Shown here: in pieces, positions 35,049 to 47,214 of the stretch
Position numbering within the stretch: the stretch's first letter is position 1
Layout: the number at the start of each line of letters is the position of its first letter
From: Salvator merianae
Taxonomy: Eukaryota; Chordata; Lepidosauria; Squamata; Teiidae
DNA: 64,000 nt
Assembly: GCA_003586115.2 (NCBI GenBank)
Contig: QVOM02000057.1
Coordinates: 248,001 to 312,000 of the forward strand
Direction: 5' to 3'
Notes under the pieces: generated by a model
Told to the model about the DNA's origin: nothing
The model's input: the letters and a program-made list of their open reading frames with translations, nothing else
Databases searched by the model: none
Translations under genes and position numbers: made by a program

Positions 35049-35235
35049 AGAAGAAGAAGAAGAACTTGGTTTTTATACCCCGCTTTTCTCGGCCGAAGCT
35101 GACTCAAAGCGGCTTACAAGGTTATTCTTTTTGCCCGAAGGCTTACATCTATCTATCTTCCGCATCACACAAAGTGATGCTCCCTATTTATCTACTTGCA
35201 ATTACTTGCTTTCGACCAGCTAGGTTGGCACAGTC
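35049..35235 (-). mobile_element. Sauria-type SINE, 5'-truncated minus copy
   Basis: It starts with (GAA)n and TTTTTATACCCCGCTTTTC, then GTTATTCTTTTTGCCCGAAG and ends in GACCAGCTAGGTTGG. It is the reverse complement of the 47218 copy without its head. Confidence 0.88.
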
Positions 35236-35829
35236 CACTTGTCAGGATCTTTCAGGTCATAATTAAAGAGTAAGTAGGGCTGTGAAGTTTGTTGGCACCC
35301 GTAGAAGAACCATGGGGTGGAGGGAATTCTCACACTGCCGCTTAAAAGGCAGAGAAAAGCAGCTTTCTTAGGATACTGAGAGATCCTTAAAACTGGTCTG
35401 TCGGTCTCTCTAGCTTATGCATGCATGAGTACTGTAGCAAACTTAATCACGGACATCAGATTTACTGCCTGCGTAGAAGCCAGGCAGAAAACCCGTGATC
35501 AAAACTCTGATGTGCGTCAAAGCAGCAAAATAATTGCAAATTGGGTTAGCACTGGGTGTCTGTGTGTCTGTGCTGCTTGTTTTTCGATTTGCATGCCACG
35601 AATCTTCCATATAAGGTGCACTTTTCGCCTTCAGAGGACAGAATGGAACATTTAACTCCATTTAGCTCTGACCTCTCCAGGCAGTTTCTCCTAAGTTTTC
35701 ATTTAAAGCCCTCAAATTATTCTTTTCTCAGCTGCCTACAGGGCGATAGGTTTTTGACTGAAAAGAAACCCCTTGCAGAAGAAGCATTTGTCAAGTTCCA
35801 GAATTCCCTTCCTTGGTTTTTCCTTCGGG

Positions 35830-36112
35830 CCACAGCCCATCTAGTCCAGCTTCCTGTCTCACCCAGTGGCCCACCAATGGCTTCCGGGCATCTCAAGCAG
35901 GATACGAAGGCAAAACCTTCCCCTGCTCCCCACTCCCTGCAAATGGCCTTAGAGGCCTCCTGCCTGCCTCTCCAGTGCCGATTACTGTCCAACTAGTCCA
36001 GCTTCCTGTCTCACCCAGCGGCCCACCAACGGCTTCTGGGCATCCCAAGCAGAAGACGAAGGCAAAACCTTCACCTGCTCTCCACTCCCTGCAAATGGCA
36101 TTTAGAAGTAAC
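35830..36112 (-). repeat. Two adjacent repeat family A fragments, minus
   Basis: The blocks AGTCCAGCTTCCTGTCTCAC, CCAGTGGCCCACCAATGGC and GCAAAACCTTCCCCTGCTC occur twice in a row (from 35830 and from 35995), suggesting nested or tandem insertion. Confidence 0.85.
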
Positions 36113-37694
36113 CTGTAACTGCCTCCTGCATCTGATGGGGGGAGCAAGAGACCCCCTCACTGTAAATCTAAGCAGGTCCTGAATAAGACACATTCCTTCC
36201 CCCATTTCTGCGTACACCTGGGTGAGTTTTCAAGCCAAACGTCTTGCCGTTGTTTCTTCCTACCTGCCCTGCCAGGGCAGAACTCTGCTTTTTAATTTAC
36301 TTCTTTGCTTTCCCGGCCTGTCATATCTTTGCTGATAAACATCTTCCCCTGCTCGGGCGTGTTGCCTCTGACGTGTGTCGAAAGAAGCAATCTTTGCCCG
36401 ACTCTTCTAGCCCCGAAGAACAGTTTCTTCTTCCTGGAAATGCGGAGTTTTTCAGGAGATGCTAATCTTCCCCCTGAGTCTGCAGGATTCCACAGTGACA
36501 GATGATTGAAAACGATGCGCGTGGCTTGCTTGGAGTCAGGGAAGAGTCCAAACCAAGTAAGGGGATGGCTTTTCCTTTTGATCAAGCCTATTACGTTCTT
36601 CTCTCCACCAAAGAGGTTCTTTGCAGCATTATATACTGCAGAGGCTAGCTAGATAAAAACATAAGGAAGACCAATTATAAGGGATCCATCGGCCAATTAA
36701 ATGCAGCGTTGGGACATTACTGGCTTGTAAGTGTGAGTAGGTTTTCCTAGTCAAGCAAGCATAGGAAAAGTAGCAAAATTAGCACCCGCTTTATGTGTAA
36801 GTATTTGCTGTCTTCATGTGGAGGTTCTGCCACTGGGCACTGGCCTTTAAAATTATTGCAGCTGTGCTTCTCTGGGGTTGCAAAATAAAGGGGGGGGTGG
36901 GGTAACCAAGCCCCTGGCAAGATTTATAGATTTCAAGCGTTGGGAAATATGTGGAGGATGGCTTTCTGAAGCACCCAGTTCCCTCTGCTGCAGATTTTTA
37001 AAGGAGATGGTGGTGGAAACACAGATAACACTGCAAGGTCTCAAAGGATGGTGCTCGGTGCTTCTGCCTCCCAGCTTTGGCACCAACCTTGCAGGGTGCC
37101 GAGGTTCACTCTTCGTCCCCACCACTGTTCCACATCGACGTGAAGCCACTGGGCCGAGTCGTGTGGAGTCTGGAGCGAAGTTTCTCCAGCGTGTGGAGGA
37201 CACTCAGCTCTGTTTCTCCATAACATCAAAATCAAGGGAAGCTGTGGATGTCCTAAGCCGGACCCTGGATACACTGATGGGCAGGGTGGTGGCCAGGAAA
37301 CAGAAGCTGAATCCTGACGGGACAGAGAGCTTGCGGGTGGGTGGGTGGGTGGTTCGCGGATCCGGGAAATGAGGGGCTTCCCAGCTCTAGATGATGTTGC
37401 GCTCTCCCAGGAAGAACTGGTAGGTAGTTTGGGGGTGTTTGTAGATTCCTACCTGTCGTTGGAAGCCTAAGTAGGACTGCTATGGAGAGAGTTTGTCTAC
37501 TGCCAATCTCACATTCAGGTTACTGTAATGCACTTTTGTTATCTGTACTGATGGCTCCCAGTTGTGGTGGCAGTGTGATAATCTCTGTTTCGGGAGACAG
37601 TTTGCCTCTAAAGGCTCTGCTGGGAGACCTTGACCAGGGTGAGCCGTGGGCTCATGTCCTGTCTGGGGCCTTCTACATGCCACTGGTTGGCCCA

Positions 37695-37760
37695 GGTGGG
37701 AAGAGGCTACCGGACCAGATGGGCCACTGGTCTGATCCGGCAGAGCATCTCTTAGCTTTT
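37695..37760 (+). repeat. Repeat family A, 3' end fragment
   Basis: CGGACCAGATGGGCC then GTCTGATCCGGCAGAGCATC, a diverged family 3' end. Confidence 0.6.
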
Positions 37761-38699
37761 CGTGTGTCTACCCTTGGTCGCCATGTTCGTAACCTCAGGG
37801 AGGCAGGAAAGCCCCCCCAGATGTTGGGTTTTGGGCCACAGCTGGGAGGGCACACGGCTGCCGAAAGCCCCTTTATGCCCCTGAAACCCCTTGACAACTC
37901 TTTTCCATATGGCAGCCCTAAACACGCAACAATATTTTTAAGATGATGGAGGTCCGTTCTGTCGTCTCTCTTTGCCACAGTTTTCCACTTCCCCGATCTA
38001 CAGCCGGTCACGATTTGGGACCAGGCGCTGCTTTGTGGGTGGGTGATTCTCCCATACCTTCAGAGGGCTTCGGTCAAGGGATTTCTCTTAATCCTTTCCT
38101 CGCTTTGGTTCCTTCCTGTAAACCCTGGGCTTCCTCTGAACTTGCCGGTCAGGTAAACCCTCCCTCCTTGTGTGCCGATGGTGCAATTCTAGCTTAAGCC
38201 CCCTTTGGGGAATGCAGCTGAGGACAGTTTTCTAGGGTATTCCCGCCAGGCCGCGCCTGCTGTTTTTGGTGTTCTGTCAAGGGGACGGCCCTGAGGACCA
38301 AGCAGCGGTCTGATGCAAGCAGGTAATTTTAGATTCTTGAGGAAACAACGCCTGCTGAAAGGAAGGAAGGTTGTGAAACAAGAGGAGAAAACGCCTCTGA
38401 CCCTTGCTTCAGAGGCCTGGCAGAGATCCACCCTGCACGGGCGGAGGCCTGGTCTATTTACCCAAGCCTCACGCCTCCCCCCACCCCCACCCCTTGCACC
38501 TTACAACCACCCTGCTAGTCTCTGAACTTTCCTTTATAAGTGCATGGGGAGAATCAACAGGGCGCTCTCCAAGGCTTGATTTGTAGGGGGAATGTGTTTG
38601 CCGGAGAACACAGACAGAAGATCCAGGCATTACAGCGGTGTGCTCGGAGAGGGTACACAGGATACACAGCAGCAGATCAACCCATTAATCAGTGGTTTA

Positions 38700-38834
38700 A
38701 AATATATATATATATAAAAAAGAGGGAGGGAGAAAGAGAGAAAGGGAGGGAGGGAGGAAAGAAAGAGAGAGGGAGGAAGGAAGGAAGGAAGGAAGGAAGG
38801 AAGGAAGGAAGGAAGGAAGGAAGGAAGGAAGGAG
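38700..38834. repeat. (AT)n and (GGAA)n microsatellites
   Basis: An AT dinucleotide run (about 38702-38717) is followed by GA-rich sequence and a pure GGAA tract to about 38833. Confidence 0.93.
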
Positions 38835-39635
38835 GACTATGTATATTCTGTCAGAATTTACAGAGGGCATATTGACCTAAATGTGATATATATTGACCTA
38901 CTCTGATATATTTTACTGCCTCTTTTCTTCATGTGGAGAGGAGAAATGTGTGGGGAAGATAATAAGATAAAGGCCCCAATCCTCCAGGCAGGTCTTCTGT
39001 GCGCACCGGGCGGACGTTGGGTGTTGGAAACAATCATGTCTCCCACGCCCAACCTCCCGAGGGCTTAACAGCATATCCTTTAATTGCGTTCTATGTTCAC
39101 GACACCCCTGAGAGGGTGGTCCGGCTAAGGGAAAGGGATTGCGTTCCCAGGGCCACCCACCAAGCCGGGCAACTGTAGAGACCTGCTTGCCGCCTTCTGA
39201 ATTCAAGGTCCTGCTGTCTGCCCAGATCCAGAGACTGTATTGTGCAGGGCAAGGTCTCTGTACCATGGGAAGGATCACCCGTCTTTTAAAGTGCACAAAG
39301 CAGTGGCTTAAAAACCAACCCCAGCTGCAAAGCGAGGAGAACACCAGCGTGTGTAATTATAAATCTAGAAAGCGCTGGAAATTCCTCTTCTGTGATGGAA
39401 GCTGGCCTTTCTTGGGACAAACGCCACTAGCTTGGTGGGTCAAGCCGAAACCGAATTTGGGGTGCCTTGAGCTATAGCTCCCAGTTTAAAGTCGTTGTGG
39501 GGATCAGCTGTGATTGCCGTGTTTTAAAATCTGTGTAAATCTGTTTTGATCCTGGTTTTATGCATTTTGATTGTTGCAGCCTCAGAGTATTGGGCAGGAT
39601 ATAAATGTAAACAAATAAAACCACAAGCTGGCTAC

Positions 39636-39772
39636 AGACACATCCAGATATAGAGCCAGCAGGGGGATATAACGCAGCCCTGGTGGGGTTGCCCATATCC
39701 CTGTGGCAATCCCACCATAGCGGCACCAAAACGGTTCCATTAGTTCCCCCGTCTGGATGCAGCCACAGTGTA
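39636..39772. repeat. Interspersed repeat B, copy 2 (reverse)
   Basis: This shares blocks with 28540-28660 in the opposite orientation; see that entry. CATCCAGATATAGAGCC on the left and CTGGATGCAGCC on the right could be degenerate terminal repeats. Confidence 0.55.
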
Positions 39773-40079
39773 CAAAGCCGGGCTGGTGTGGGAAAAGCCA
39801 CATTTTACTCTGCCTTTGTTTTATTGTTTGTTACGGTCATTATGAGAGATGGCTGCATTTCATTGCGCGTTTAATTTCCATGTCTGTGGTCAGTATCGAT
39901 GCCAGCTGCCGGAAGACGGCAAGCGCGGCAAGCTATGTGCCCCTGTCCCGTCCTGGTGGCGCAGCTGTCTGGTGACTGGATGGGCCCCAGGGGTCCGATC
40001 CAGTGGGGCACCTCTGACACCGCGCGCCCCCGTTTCGCCTACTGAAGCAGAATATTGCAACTCCACTTTCCTCACCCAA

Positions 40080-41100
40080 ACCTATCCGCACCGAAAACAT
40101 CCTTCCGAAGAGAAGGGGGCGGAGCTCGCGTTGGATTGGCTGCGGGGGCGGGGCGCGAAGGTGGGCGGGGCCTTGTTGGCTTGCAAGCTGCTGCTGCGAT
40201 CGCTCGACTTTGCGCCCAGTAGCTTGCCGCAGAAAAGGGAGCAGGTTGCGACCGGCGGCGGCGGCGGTTTCCAGCTGCAACCCGTGGTAAGCGCTGTTGC
40301 TGGGCGAGGAGGAAGGAGACATTCGCAGCAGCGGAGGGGGAGGGATGCGGGGGGGGGGTTTGCATGATCTCTTCTGCGAGATCCCTGGGGTGGCGGGGCG
40401 GGGTGGGGCCGGGATCCCGAACAGGACCCGCTTTTGTCGCATCCAGACGAGCGAAGGCATTCTGCAGGGGTGCCGAGGCGCAGGAGCTCGCTCAAGCCCT
40501 CCCTGCCCTTTGTTCAGGATACCCCCCCCCGCCTCCCTCTGGTTTGCACCGCTGCTGGGGATGGTCCTTTGGGAGGGGAGCCCTCTGCACATGCTCAGAA
40601 GCCCGAGGGCGGTGCGTGGGTTCTTTAATCTCCAAGCGGATCTTTCCCCTTTCCTCTCCTCCTGCCCTCCCCAGGGCACGCAGCCGCATCGCTTGCGTCT
40701 TTTTATTTATTCGCGCGTTGATTCAAAGCGTATCCACGCCGCTTCTGTCGTGTGGGGGGGGGGACTCAAGGAAACGCGGATCGGGCGCGGGCGAGGGCGC
40801 CTTTCTCTGCTTAGCCACCGGGTCGTTCCTTTTTCCTTTGAGGCTTTCTGGGTTCGCGATTAAAATTGCAAGGAAGCGCAGCATCAGATAGGATGCCGGC
40901 GAAGGGGAGGGGGAGGGGGAGGGGGCGAATGGCCCAGCCCCTCCCCTACCTGGGCGCAGCCTGTCAGTTTCTTTTGAAGGTGCGCAGAAGGGCACCGTCT
41001 TCTGCGCTCGCCCCGAAAGCGCCCCCCTCTCCGCCGTATCGATCGAGGGAATTTGAAGGGTGTGTCTCGGAAGGGGCGAACGCGACTCCCAGCTGGAGTG
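40080..41100 (+). promoter_or_regulatory. CDC42EP2: CDC42EP2 CpG-island promoter and probable non-coding exon 1
   Basis: The region is CG-dense with GC boxes at 40144-40153 and 40161-40170 and an inverted CCAAT box (ATTGG, 40135-40139). A strong donor CCCGTG|GTAAGC ends a possible first exon at 40286. A pyrimidine-rich acceptor ending at 46021 would join it to the coding exon 16 bases before the ATG. The exon pairing is inference: no other gene lies between and the orientation fits. Confidence 0.5.
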
Positions 41101-42969
41101 GCCAACTTCGCAAAAAAAAAAAAAAGAAAAAAGAACCCTATCCTGTAGCTCTCTGCCTCCAACCGCAGCGTTATCAGAAGATGTTGGCAGTTGTGCGGCT
41201 CTGGAGCAGAGCAATGACTTCCGTGCGCCCAGGGAGGTGCGAAGCAGCAAAAGCCCACGAGCATGTGAAGATTGCTCAGCAGAGAGTAAATTCCGTGTCG
41301 TCGTCGTCCCCCCCCCAGTTCTGTGATAGACTGCGTAGATACTGATAGCGGCTGATAAGCCCTTTGCTTCTCAGAAATCTGCCTCTTCTTTTTGCTCAAG
41401 CTGTTTTCGAGTCTGCCCTGCAACCCTGCGAGATGAAGTTTTCATGAACGAGTCAAGGACAAGGAAGTTAATGATTTGTTTCCTCCGAATTTATTGCTTG
41501 TTGTCTTCCTTGAACGGCTCCAAGTTCCAACTTGGCCCCAGATAGTTTATGTAGGGGAATTTTTACACTGCGCCTCTCCAAAGTCCCAAGGGAGTGTATA
41601 AAGACCATAAAAATTACGAGTAATATAACATTAAAACAGCAATATTCAAAGTAAAGTGACACACACACACCCCCAAATAATCCCAAGCAGGTCAACCGCG
41701 TCTGTTACTGAGCAGACGAGAAAGATGACTCGTGGGTAAGGTAGGGGCCTTGCAAATCTCAGCGGGGAAACTGTTCCGTAATGTGGGGCCACTACTGAGA
41801 AGGCGCTGTTTGTACAGGGCTTTCCCCTGTCCTAAATGTTTCAAGACCTGCCACTTGTATTGGTTTTCCAGCCCCTGGATTTATTTGATTTGTTCTCTTC
41901 AATGTTTGCCTGTTTCCCCCTCCCCCCCAAGTTACAAAGACCTTCTCCTGATCGTTTTTCTTCAGGTCGGACGCTGTGCTGTACTGCTGATTTTTAATTA
42001 TTTGTCTCAGTGCCTTTTTCCTGGTGCCTCATTTATAAGCTGTCTAGGGAATCATTACTGATAGCCAATCCTGTAAATAAAAGGCACAGCAGCAGCCCAC
42101 GTTTTCCTTTCTGGTCAGTTGGCAACCTTGACTTCCTTGGCTTTAGGAGTAAACAGATCCCTCCTTCAGAGCTGCAATATACTGACATAATGGAAGGAGC
42201 TCCCTGTTTAAAAACCCAAAGCGCCGGCCATCCGCGAAGGCCATTTGGCCGAGGGGCATGCCTGTTCCCATCTGTCTTGGCCGGAGTTTCCACACCTCTC
42301 TATATTTGGGGAAGAAGATCTGGAGGGAAACAAGGATCTCCGGTTTTTTGCAAGAGGGCGGGGTGGCCCAGAGGCCATCCCACAGCCCTGAGGGCAGGCA
42401 GCACGTTCTACATCGGCTGCTCGAGTTTAGAAGTTGGCGTCGCTCGGACCCTGGGATTCCGGCCGGCTGGCGTCTTTTTCTAGGCTCCGGGGAACTGTGT
42501 CCCATTCCTTCCCCTTTGGTCCCCACATGTCGTCCTGGTAATTGCGGTTTGGGTCTCCGAGTCCCATAGGAAACAGATGGTGTAGGTTTCCCGATGCACG
42601 CAGACTTCGGGGACGTGGGTCTAGCTCGGACGGGATCTGACCGTGCTTTGTAACTTCAGAATTCCCCCTGGCCCAGCTGGAGCTATCTTTGGATGCGCTT
42701 GGCTGCGGGAGGTCTGTGAAATGGATACGGGGGCCCCCGTGTCAGAGTAACCAGGCGTGTCATGCAGATGGCAGGCATACTGCACAGACTGGGGTGTGTG
42801 AGGAATGAATGTCCTTCGGTGCTGCGGCCATTAGAACCTTCGTGAGGTTCAGATGGAGTTGGCGGCCAGGGCCCTCCAGGGTTAAAGGGAACCTTTAGTC
42901 ATTCTTATCGGGGGTGGGGGGTTATCTCGTGAAGACTCCGAGTTCAATTTCTGGCATCTCCAAAATGGC

Positions 42970-43275
42970 CTGGAAAGGACCAGAGGGGTCGTCGGTCTAT
43001 GGAATTTACTACTGGAGGAGGAGGTGACAGCCATTAGCCTGGACAGCTTTAAGAATGGATTGGACAGATTCATGGAGGACAGGAGTATCAGTGGCTACTA
43101 GAATGGATGCCCAGATACTGCCTCCAGGGTGGAGAGACAGGCAGGAGGCCTCTGAAGGCCATCTGCAGGGAGTGGAGGGCAGGTGGAGATTTTGGCTTCA
43201 TCTTCTGCTTGAGATGCTCAGAAGCAATTGGTGGTCCACTGGGTGAGACAGGATACTGGCCTAGACGGACCTGGA
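42970..43275 (+). repeat. Repeat family A, long copy
   Basis: From GGTCGTCGGTCTATGGAATT through GGACAGATTCATGGAGGACA and CAGGAGGCCTCTGAAGGCC to GGGTGAGACAGGATACTGGC: the most complete copy in the window with 52750-53005. Confidence 0.88.
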
Positions 43276-43603
43276 GAATGGTAGTACAATCCCTAAGAGA
43301 CGGGCCAGTGTTTTGTGGTTGCTAAGAGGGAGAGAAAACTTGAACCATTTGGGTTCTTGTTTGAAAATGACCCTACCTGGCACCATGGGGGAACACCTGT
43401 TGCTTTGGCAGAAGGGGTCCCTAAAAAAACAACTTTCAGGTCTCTCTCTTTCTTTCTTCCTCCCTCTCTCTGTTTTGTTGCTCCGCAAATGTTCGCAGGT
43501 CCATACCCTGGAACTCTTGCTATGATGAGACACTCTGGACTTTGCTAGACAGATGGACTGTTAGGTCCATTCAGTGGCCTTGGCCGCTTTTATGCCCAGG
43601 TCT

Positions 43604-43745
43604 GTTTAGACCAAGGATGCTCCATTTGGCTTTCCAGATGTTTATGAAATAACACTCCCAGCACTCTATGCTGGGAGATGAATTCTGGGAGTTCTAATTC
43701 GAGAACATCTGGAGGGGCCCAGTTGAGCACCCCTAATCCAGACAG
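43604..43745. repeat. Interspersed repeat C
   Basis: AACACTCCCAGCACTC, TGGGAGATGAATTCTGG, GGAGTTCTAATTC, ACATCTGGAGGGGCCC: a widespread reptile repeat pattern. A second, diverged copy lies at about 45004-45118. The class is not known to me. Confidence 0.55.
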
Positions 43746-43793
43746 TGCCTTAACCCTAAACAACATGACACAACCCAGTTGCATTTTTTAATA

Positions 43794-44252
43794 CAGTGGA
43801 ACCTCGGTTCACAAATGCTTCCCTTTTCCAACAAATCAGTTCGCAAACAAATTTTTCGCCAAAAAAACATCTCTGTTCGTGACCGAAGTTTCGGAACGCG
43901 AACAACGAGACGTGTGACCCCTTGCCCCATCTGGAACAAAATCGGTTCGCGAACAAATTGTTCGAGAAATAATGTCTCGGTTAGTGATCAAAGTCTTGGT
44001 ATTCTAACAAAAACTCTCCTTGTTTGGACTTGCGCAAGACAGGAAGCCTGTTTTTTTTTTGTATGATTTTATGCACGCAAGTACTGCACAACTTCGTGCA
44101 AAAATGCTTTATAATGAGTGATTTTGGGGGGTCTGGAACAGATTCATCCCATTTACATTCATTTTTATGGGAAGATTGATTCGGTTCGCAGACACATCAG
44201 TTTGCAAGCAGCCTTCTGGAACGAATTAAGTTCGCGAACCGAGGTTCCACTG
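43794..44252. mobile_element. Tigger/pogo-like MITE with TA target duplication
   Basis: Perfect 17-base inverted termini begin CAGTGGAACCTCGGTTC at the left and are mirrored at 44236-44252. Both sides carry TA (43792-43793 and 44253-44254), the duplication made by Tc1/mariner-type transposases. The interior is rich in GTTCGCGAAC-like words and has no transposase frame. The Tigger/pogo assignment rests on the terminus and TSD. Confidence 0.85.
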
Positions 44253-44317
44253 TATTATTTTTATTATTTTGCCCATTCAGGGGGTTGAACGGGGTCCTTG
44301 CCGAGCCCTTTTGGAGG

Positions 44318-44382
44318 TGTCAGGCGTTGAACCTGGGAACTTATGCATGCAGATCAGATACTCTACCCACTGCACCGTAGCC
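44318..44382 (-). mobile_element. tRNA-derived SINE head fragment
   Basis: On the minus strand GTGCAGTGGGTAGAGTATC (A box) is followed by CCCAGGTTCAACGCC (B box). There is no intact acceptor stem, so this is a SINE head rather than a tRNA gene. Confidence 0.6.
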
Positions 44383-46037
44383 TTTTGACCTCTCTGGAGA
44401 AAGGCCGATATTAAAACGCATGTCGTTGCTGCTGTTTTATTTCCCGGGGGGCCGGTGGTGTTTCTGCTGGTGGTTTTGCCTGCGGCAGCGTTACCCTTAG
44501 GAGCAGGTCGTTGCTCTGGGTAACAGAACAAATGGCCATTGTCCAAAGCCGGGCATTGCTGCTCTAACCTCAGCTCCCTTATTCTTCTCGGCCCTGAGCG
44601 CTCTGTTGGGAAAAGGCATAAAAGGAGGGGGGGGGGGTGCCGGCCCAAAGAGCATGGCTTTTTTGCGGTTGCTGCTAATGAGGCCCGTTTCCCCTTTCGA
44701 ATCCTGGCCTTCCTGCTGCATCCCCGGACGATCTGTTCAACGTCTGCTGAGGGCTCTTGCTCCGTCAGCAGTATGCAAATCGGGGCTGCTGGGGACGTGG
44801 GTCTGTGCCCGCACCCCTGCCGCCAAGCGCTCAGACAAAGGATGGCTTTATGCCCTGGCTGGCAGATGGACCACCCGTTCCGAATCTGCCGCCGAGCGCT
44901 TGGCTTATTCAGAGCTGCCTCAGCCGATGGCGGTTTTTTGTGCCCCAGGGGAGCGTGCGGCCGTTTGTCTCTCGGCGGGAGAGTCGAGGTGATGCCTCCC
45001 GTCCAGGGGTGTTCAACGGTGGTCTTCTCCCAGCCTCCAACCCCATGGAATGCTGGGAGCTGTGGTTCAGGAACTCCTGCAGGGCCACAGTTCAGCACCC
45101 AGATGCTGGACGCACTTCCCACCTGGAAGGAGACGGACGTGCCGGTTCTAAGGGCATATATAATTTCCCTGTTTAGAAATTTTGTCAAGGCACGAGTGTT
45201 CTGGGGAAGGTTTTGTGTGTGTGTGTGTGGGGGGGGAGTGTTGGTTTCCACTGTGTGCTTGGTCAGAGTACTTGCCATTGGCACACACAAAGCTAAACAA
45301 AAGTCCCTGAGTTTTCGTTAACCGCTTCTGAGATTTTTATTGGAAACTGGGGATGAAGAAAGATCCAGGTGCCTGCTGGGAACTCAGTCCTGGGCCTGAG
45401 GAACACATCCTTAGAGATGGCGGGATTGTTTTCTGCCTTATTTCCCCTCCTACGCTGGCAAGGTGCCATCCTAAAGAGGCGTGACTCTACTTTGCATCTT
45501 AAAAACAGCGGTCAAACTAGTTTGGCCAGCAGTTGCATATGGGATAAATAGTTTCTGTGCTGCGGGAATACTTTCAAACGATAGCTTCTCTCTCTATTCT
45601 TTTACCTATGCTTTATGCCCAATCAGAAAAGATTCGGGATCTTGTCACCAAACTGATCTTTCAGCCTTTCTTGTTTCTCCCAGCACTGCACGGTCGCCAG
45701 ATTCCGGATATAAAGACGAGAAAACTCCTCAGCTTGGGATGACATTGGATTCCTTCCTCTTGGAAAGATGCAGGCAGGAATACGTTGACTTCTGAAGACC
45801 TTGGGCCTGGGCTCACATCAGCTCCCTGAAGCAAGTCGGGAGTCTGTGAGGCAAAGCTGGTTCCGGGCTGACGTGATTCACTCGCCCGAGACGATTTGGA
45901 GTGGACTTCCGGTCTGGGATATCCTGCATCTTCTCACCTTTGGTTTGGGCGGAGGATGGTTGCTTCTGGACATTCAGTTTGGCTTTGAAGAGCTCCTTCT
46001 CCTCTCCTCTCCCCTCCTGAGCCCCTAACGGAAAAAA

Positions 46038-46769
46038 ATGTCCACCACCAAAGTGCCCATCTATCTGAAAAGAGGCAGCCGGCGGGGGAAGAAGGAGAAA
46101 CTCCGCGACATCTTGTCTTCGGACATGATCAGCCCCCCGCTGGGGGACTTCCGGCACACCATCCACATCGGCAGCGGGGGCGAGAATGATATGTTTGGGG
46201 ACATTTCCTTCCTCCAGGGCAAGTTCCACCTGCTGCCGAGGACGGGCGGCGACCTGAGCCCGGACGCCACGGGCCAGTACGTGATGCCCTTCGAGTTCTC
46301 CCGAACTTCCACCATCTCGGGTTACGAGTCGTCCCCGTCTTTGGATATCCCGTCTCCCCTTCTGAAAAATGCCATCTCTCTCCCGGTCATCGGGGGGCTG
46401 CAGGCTCTGACCCTGCCTCCAGCGCAGGCTCCCCCCAAACCCCCCCGCCTTCACCTGGACGAGAAGGGTCAGGCTGCGCCGCCGGTAAACGTTCCTCCCC
46501 AGAATCTCGCCGATACCTGTGGCGCTGATACGGTGCCCGGAAGGACTTCAGAGACCCCCGGGGCCCCTAACGGCACGTGTGCGGCGCCCCTGAACGGGTT
46601 TGCGGAGGAAGACGACCGGAACGAGCCCTTCATGTCCCATGCGGGCTCTCTGCTTTCTCTCCACGTGGACCTGGGGCCCTCCATCTTGGACGATGTTCTC
46701 CAGGTCATGGAGAAGCACCAGGTGGGCGACACCTTGCAGGACCCCAAGAGGCCGGAGGTGCTGAGCTGA
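46038..46769 (+). CDS. CDC42EP2: CDC42 effector protein 2 (BORG1)
   Basis: A single coding exon of 243 residues; human is 210. The start MSTTKVPIYLKRGSRRGKKE is conserved and preceded by an A-rich Kozak context. The CRIB motif, residues 31-45 (ISPPLGDFRHTIHIG), has the Ile, Ser-x-Pro, Phe-x-His-x2-His-x-Gly residues that contact GTP-bound Cdc42. BORG homology regions follow: DMFGDISFLQGKFHLLP, SPLLKNAISLPVIGG, and the C-terminal LLSLHVDLGPSILDDVLQVM. Members bind active Cdc42, act on septins and actin at the membrane and change cell shape. The extra length is in the variable linkers (about residues 72-110 and 150-205). The stop TGA is at 46767-46769. The orientation and the neighbour POLA2 match human synteny. 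Confidence 0.97.
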   Translation: MSTTKVPIYLKRGSRRGKKEKLRDILSSDMISPPLGDFRHTIHIGSGGENDMFGDISFLQGKFHLLPRTGGDLSPDATGQYVMPFEFSRTSTISGYESSPSLDIPSPLLKNAISLPVIGGLQALTLPPAQAPPKPPRLHLDEKGQAAPPVNVPPQNLADTCGADTVPGRTSETPGAPNGTCAAPLNGFAEEDDRNEPFMSHAGSLLSLHVDLGPSILDDVLQVMEKHQVGDTLQDPKRPEVLS

Positions 46770-47135
46770 GGAAGAGGCTGCTGGAAACCCACCTGGGACT
46801 CTAAAACGAACGAGCGGAAGCATTTTGTACACCTGAGAGTGTTTTGCGATTAACTGGGACGCCTGGCCTCGGTGATTAGTGCGCGTGTGTGCGAGAGATA
46901 TATCTTCGGTTGTGGCTTCGTTAATGATATAACCTTTCTCTCTCCCTCCCAGCTTTGCAAAGGGACGTTTGCCGCGTGGGGTGCCTTCCCTTCCCGATGC
47001 ACTCACGATTCAACAAAAGCCAGAGACTTGTGCCCCTTTCTTGCATATTCTGGCCAAACCCTCCTCGGTCCCTGTGCTGCTGAAACCTGTATTTAAAACA
47101 ACATTAAAAAGCAATAAATTAAATGGCATCTGTGA
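46770..47135 (+). other. CDC42EP2: CDC42EP2 3' UTR and poly(A) signal
   Basis: AATAAA at 47113-47118, about 345 bases after the stop, in an A/T-rich stretch. The cleavage site is inferred. Confidence 0.65.
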
Positions 47136-47214
47136 GCTTCCAGCTGTCAACAAAAGGTTACAGGGGTGGGTTTTGTGAAAAGAAAACCCCGGAGCTGGGA
47201 ATTGGTGCAGGGGT

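Larger units (their letters stand above)
28236..40080. other. Intergenic POLA2-CDC42EP2
   Basis: Nearly 12 kb with no exon-like open frame I can assign on either strand. It holds foldback sequences (28371-28524, 34843-35005), SINEs (33021-33180, 35049-35235), family A copies, a 30-base minisatellite (31991-32151), an MITE-like copy (39636-39772) and microsatellites. Open frames up to 177 codons (for example 33923-34456) show no family motif. Confidence 0.5.
41101..46020. other. CDC42EP2: Probable CDC42EP2 intron 1
   Basis: No coding exon was recognised. It contains a poly(A) run at about 41111-41130, LINE-like debris (41560-41860), a family A copy, a Tigger-like MITE, a tRNA-SINE head and two copies of a GGGAG-TTGTAGTT-type repeat. 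Overlapping open frames at 44277-45321 on both strands look like chance. Confidence 0.45.

Noticed and set aside
39933..40863. Open frames of 248 (minus) and 188 (plus) codons at the CDC42EP2 CpG island
   Set aside because: They are Pro/Ser/Arg-rich chance frames in CpG-island DNA with no homology that I recognise.
44277..45321. Overlapping open frames of 337 codons (minus) and 260 codons (plus)
   Set aside because: There is no domain and no splice support; the ends include SINE-head and repeat sequence. Long frames on both strands at once suggest chance in GC-rich DNA.
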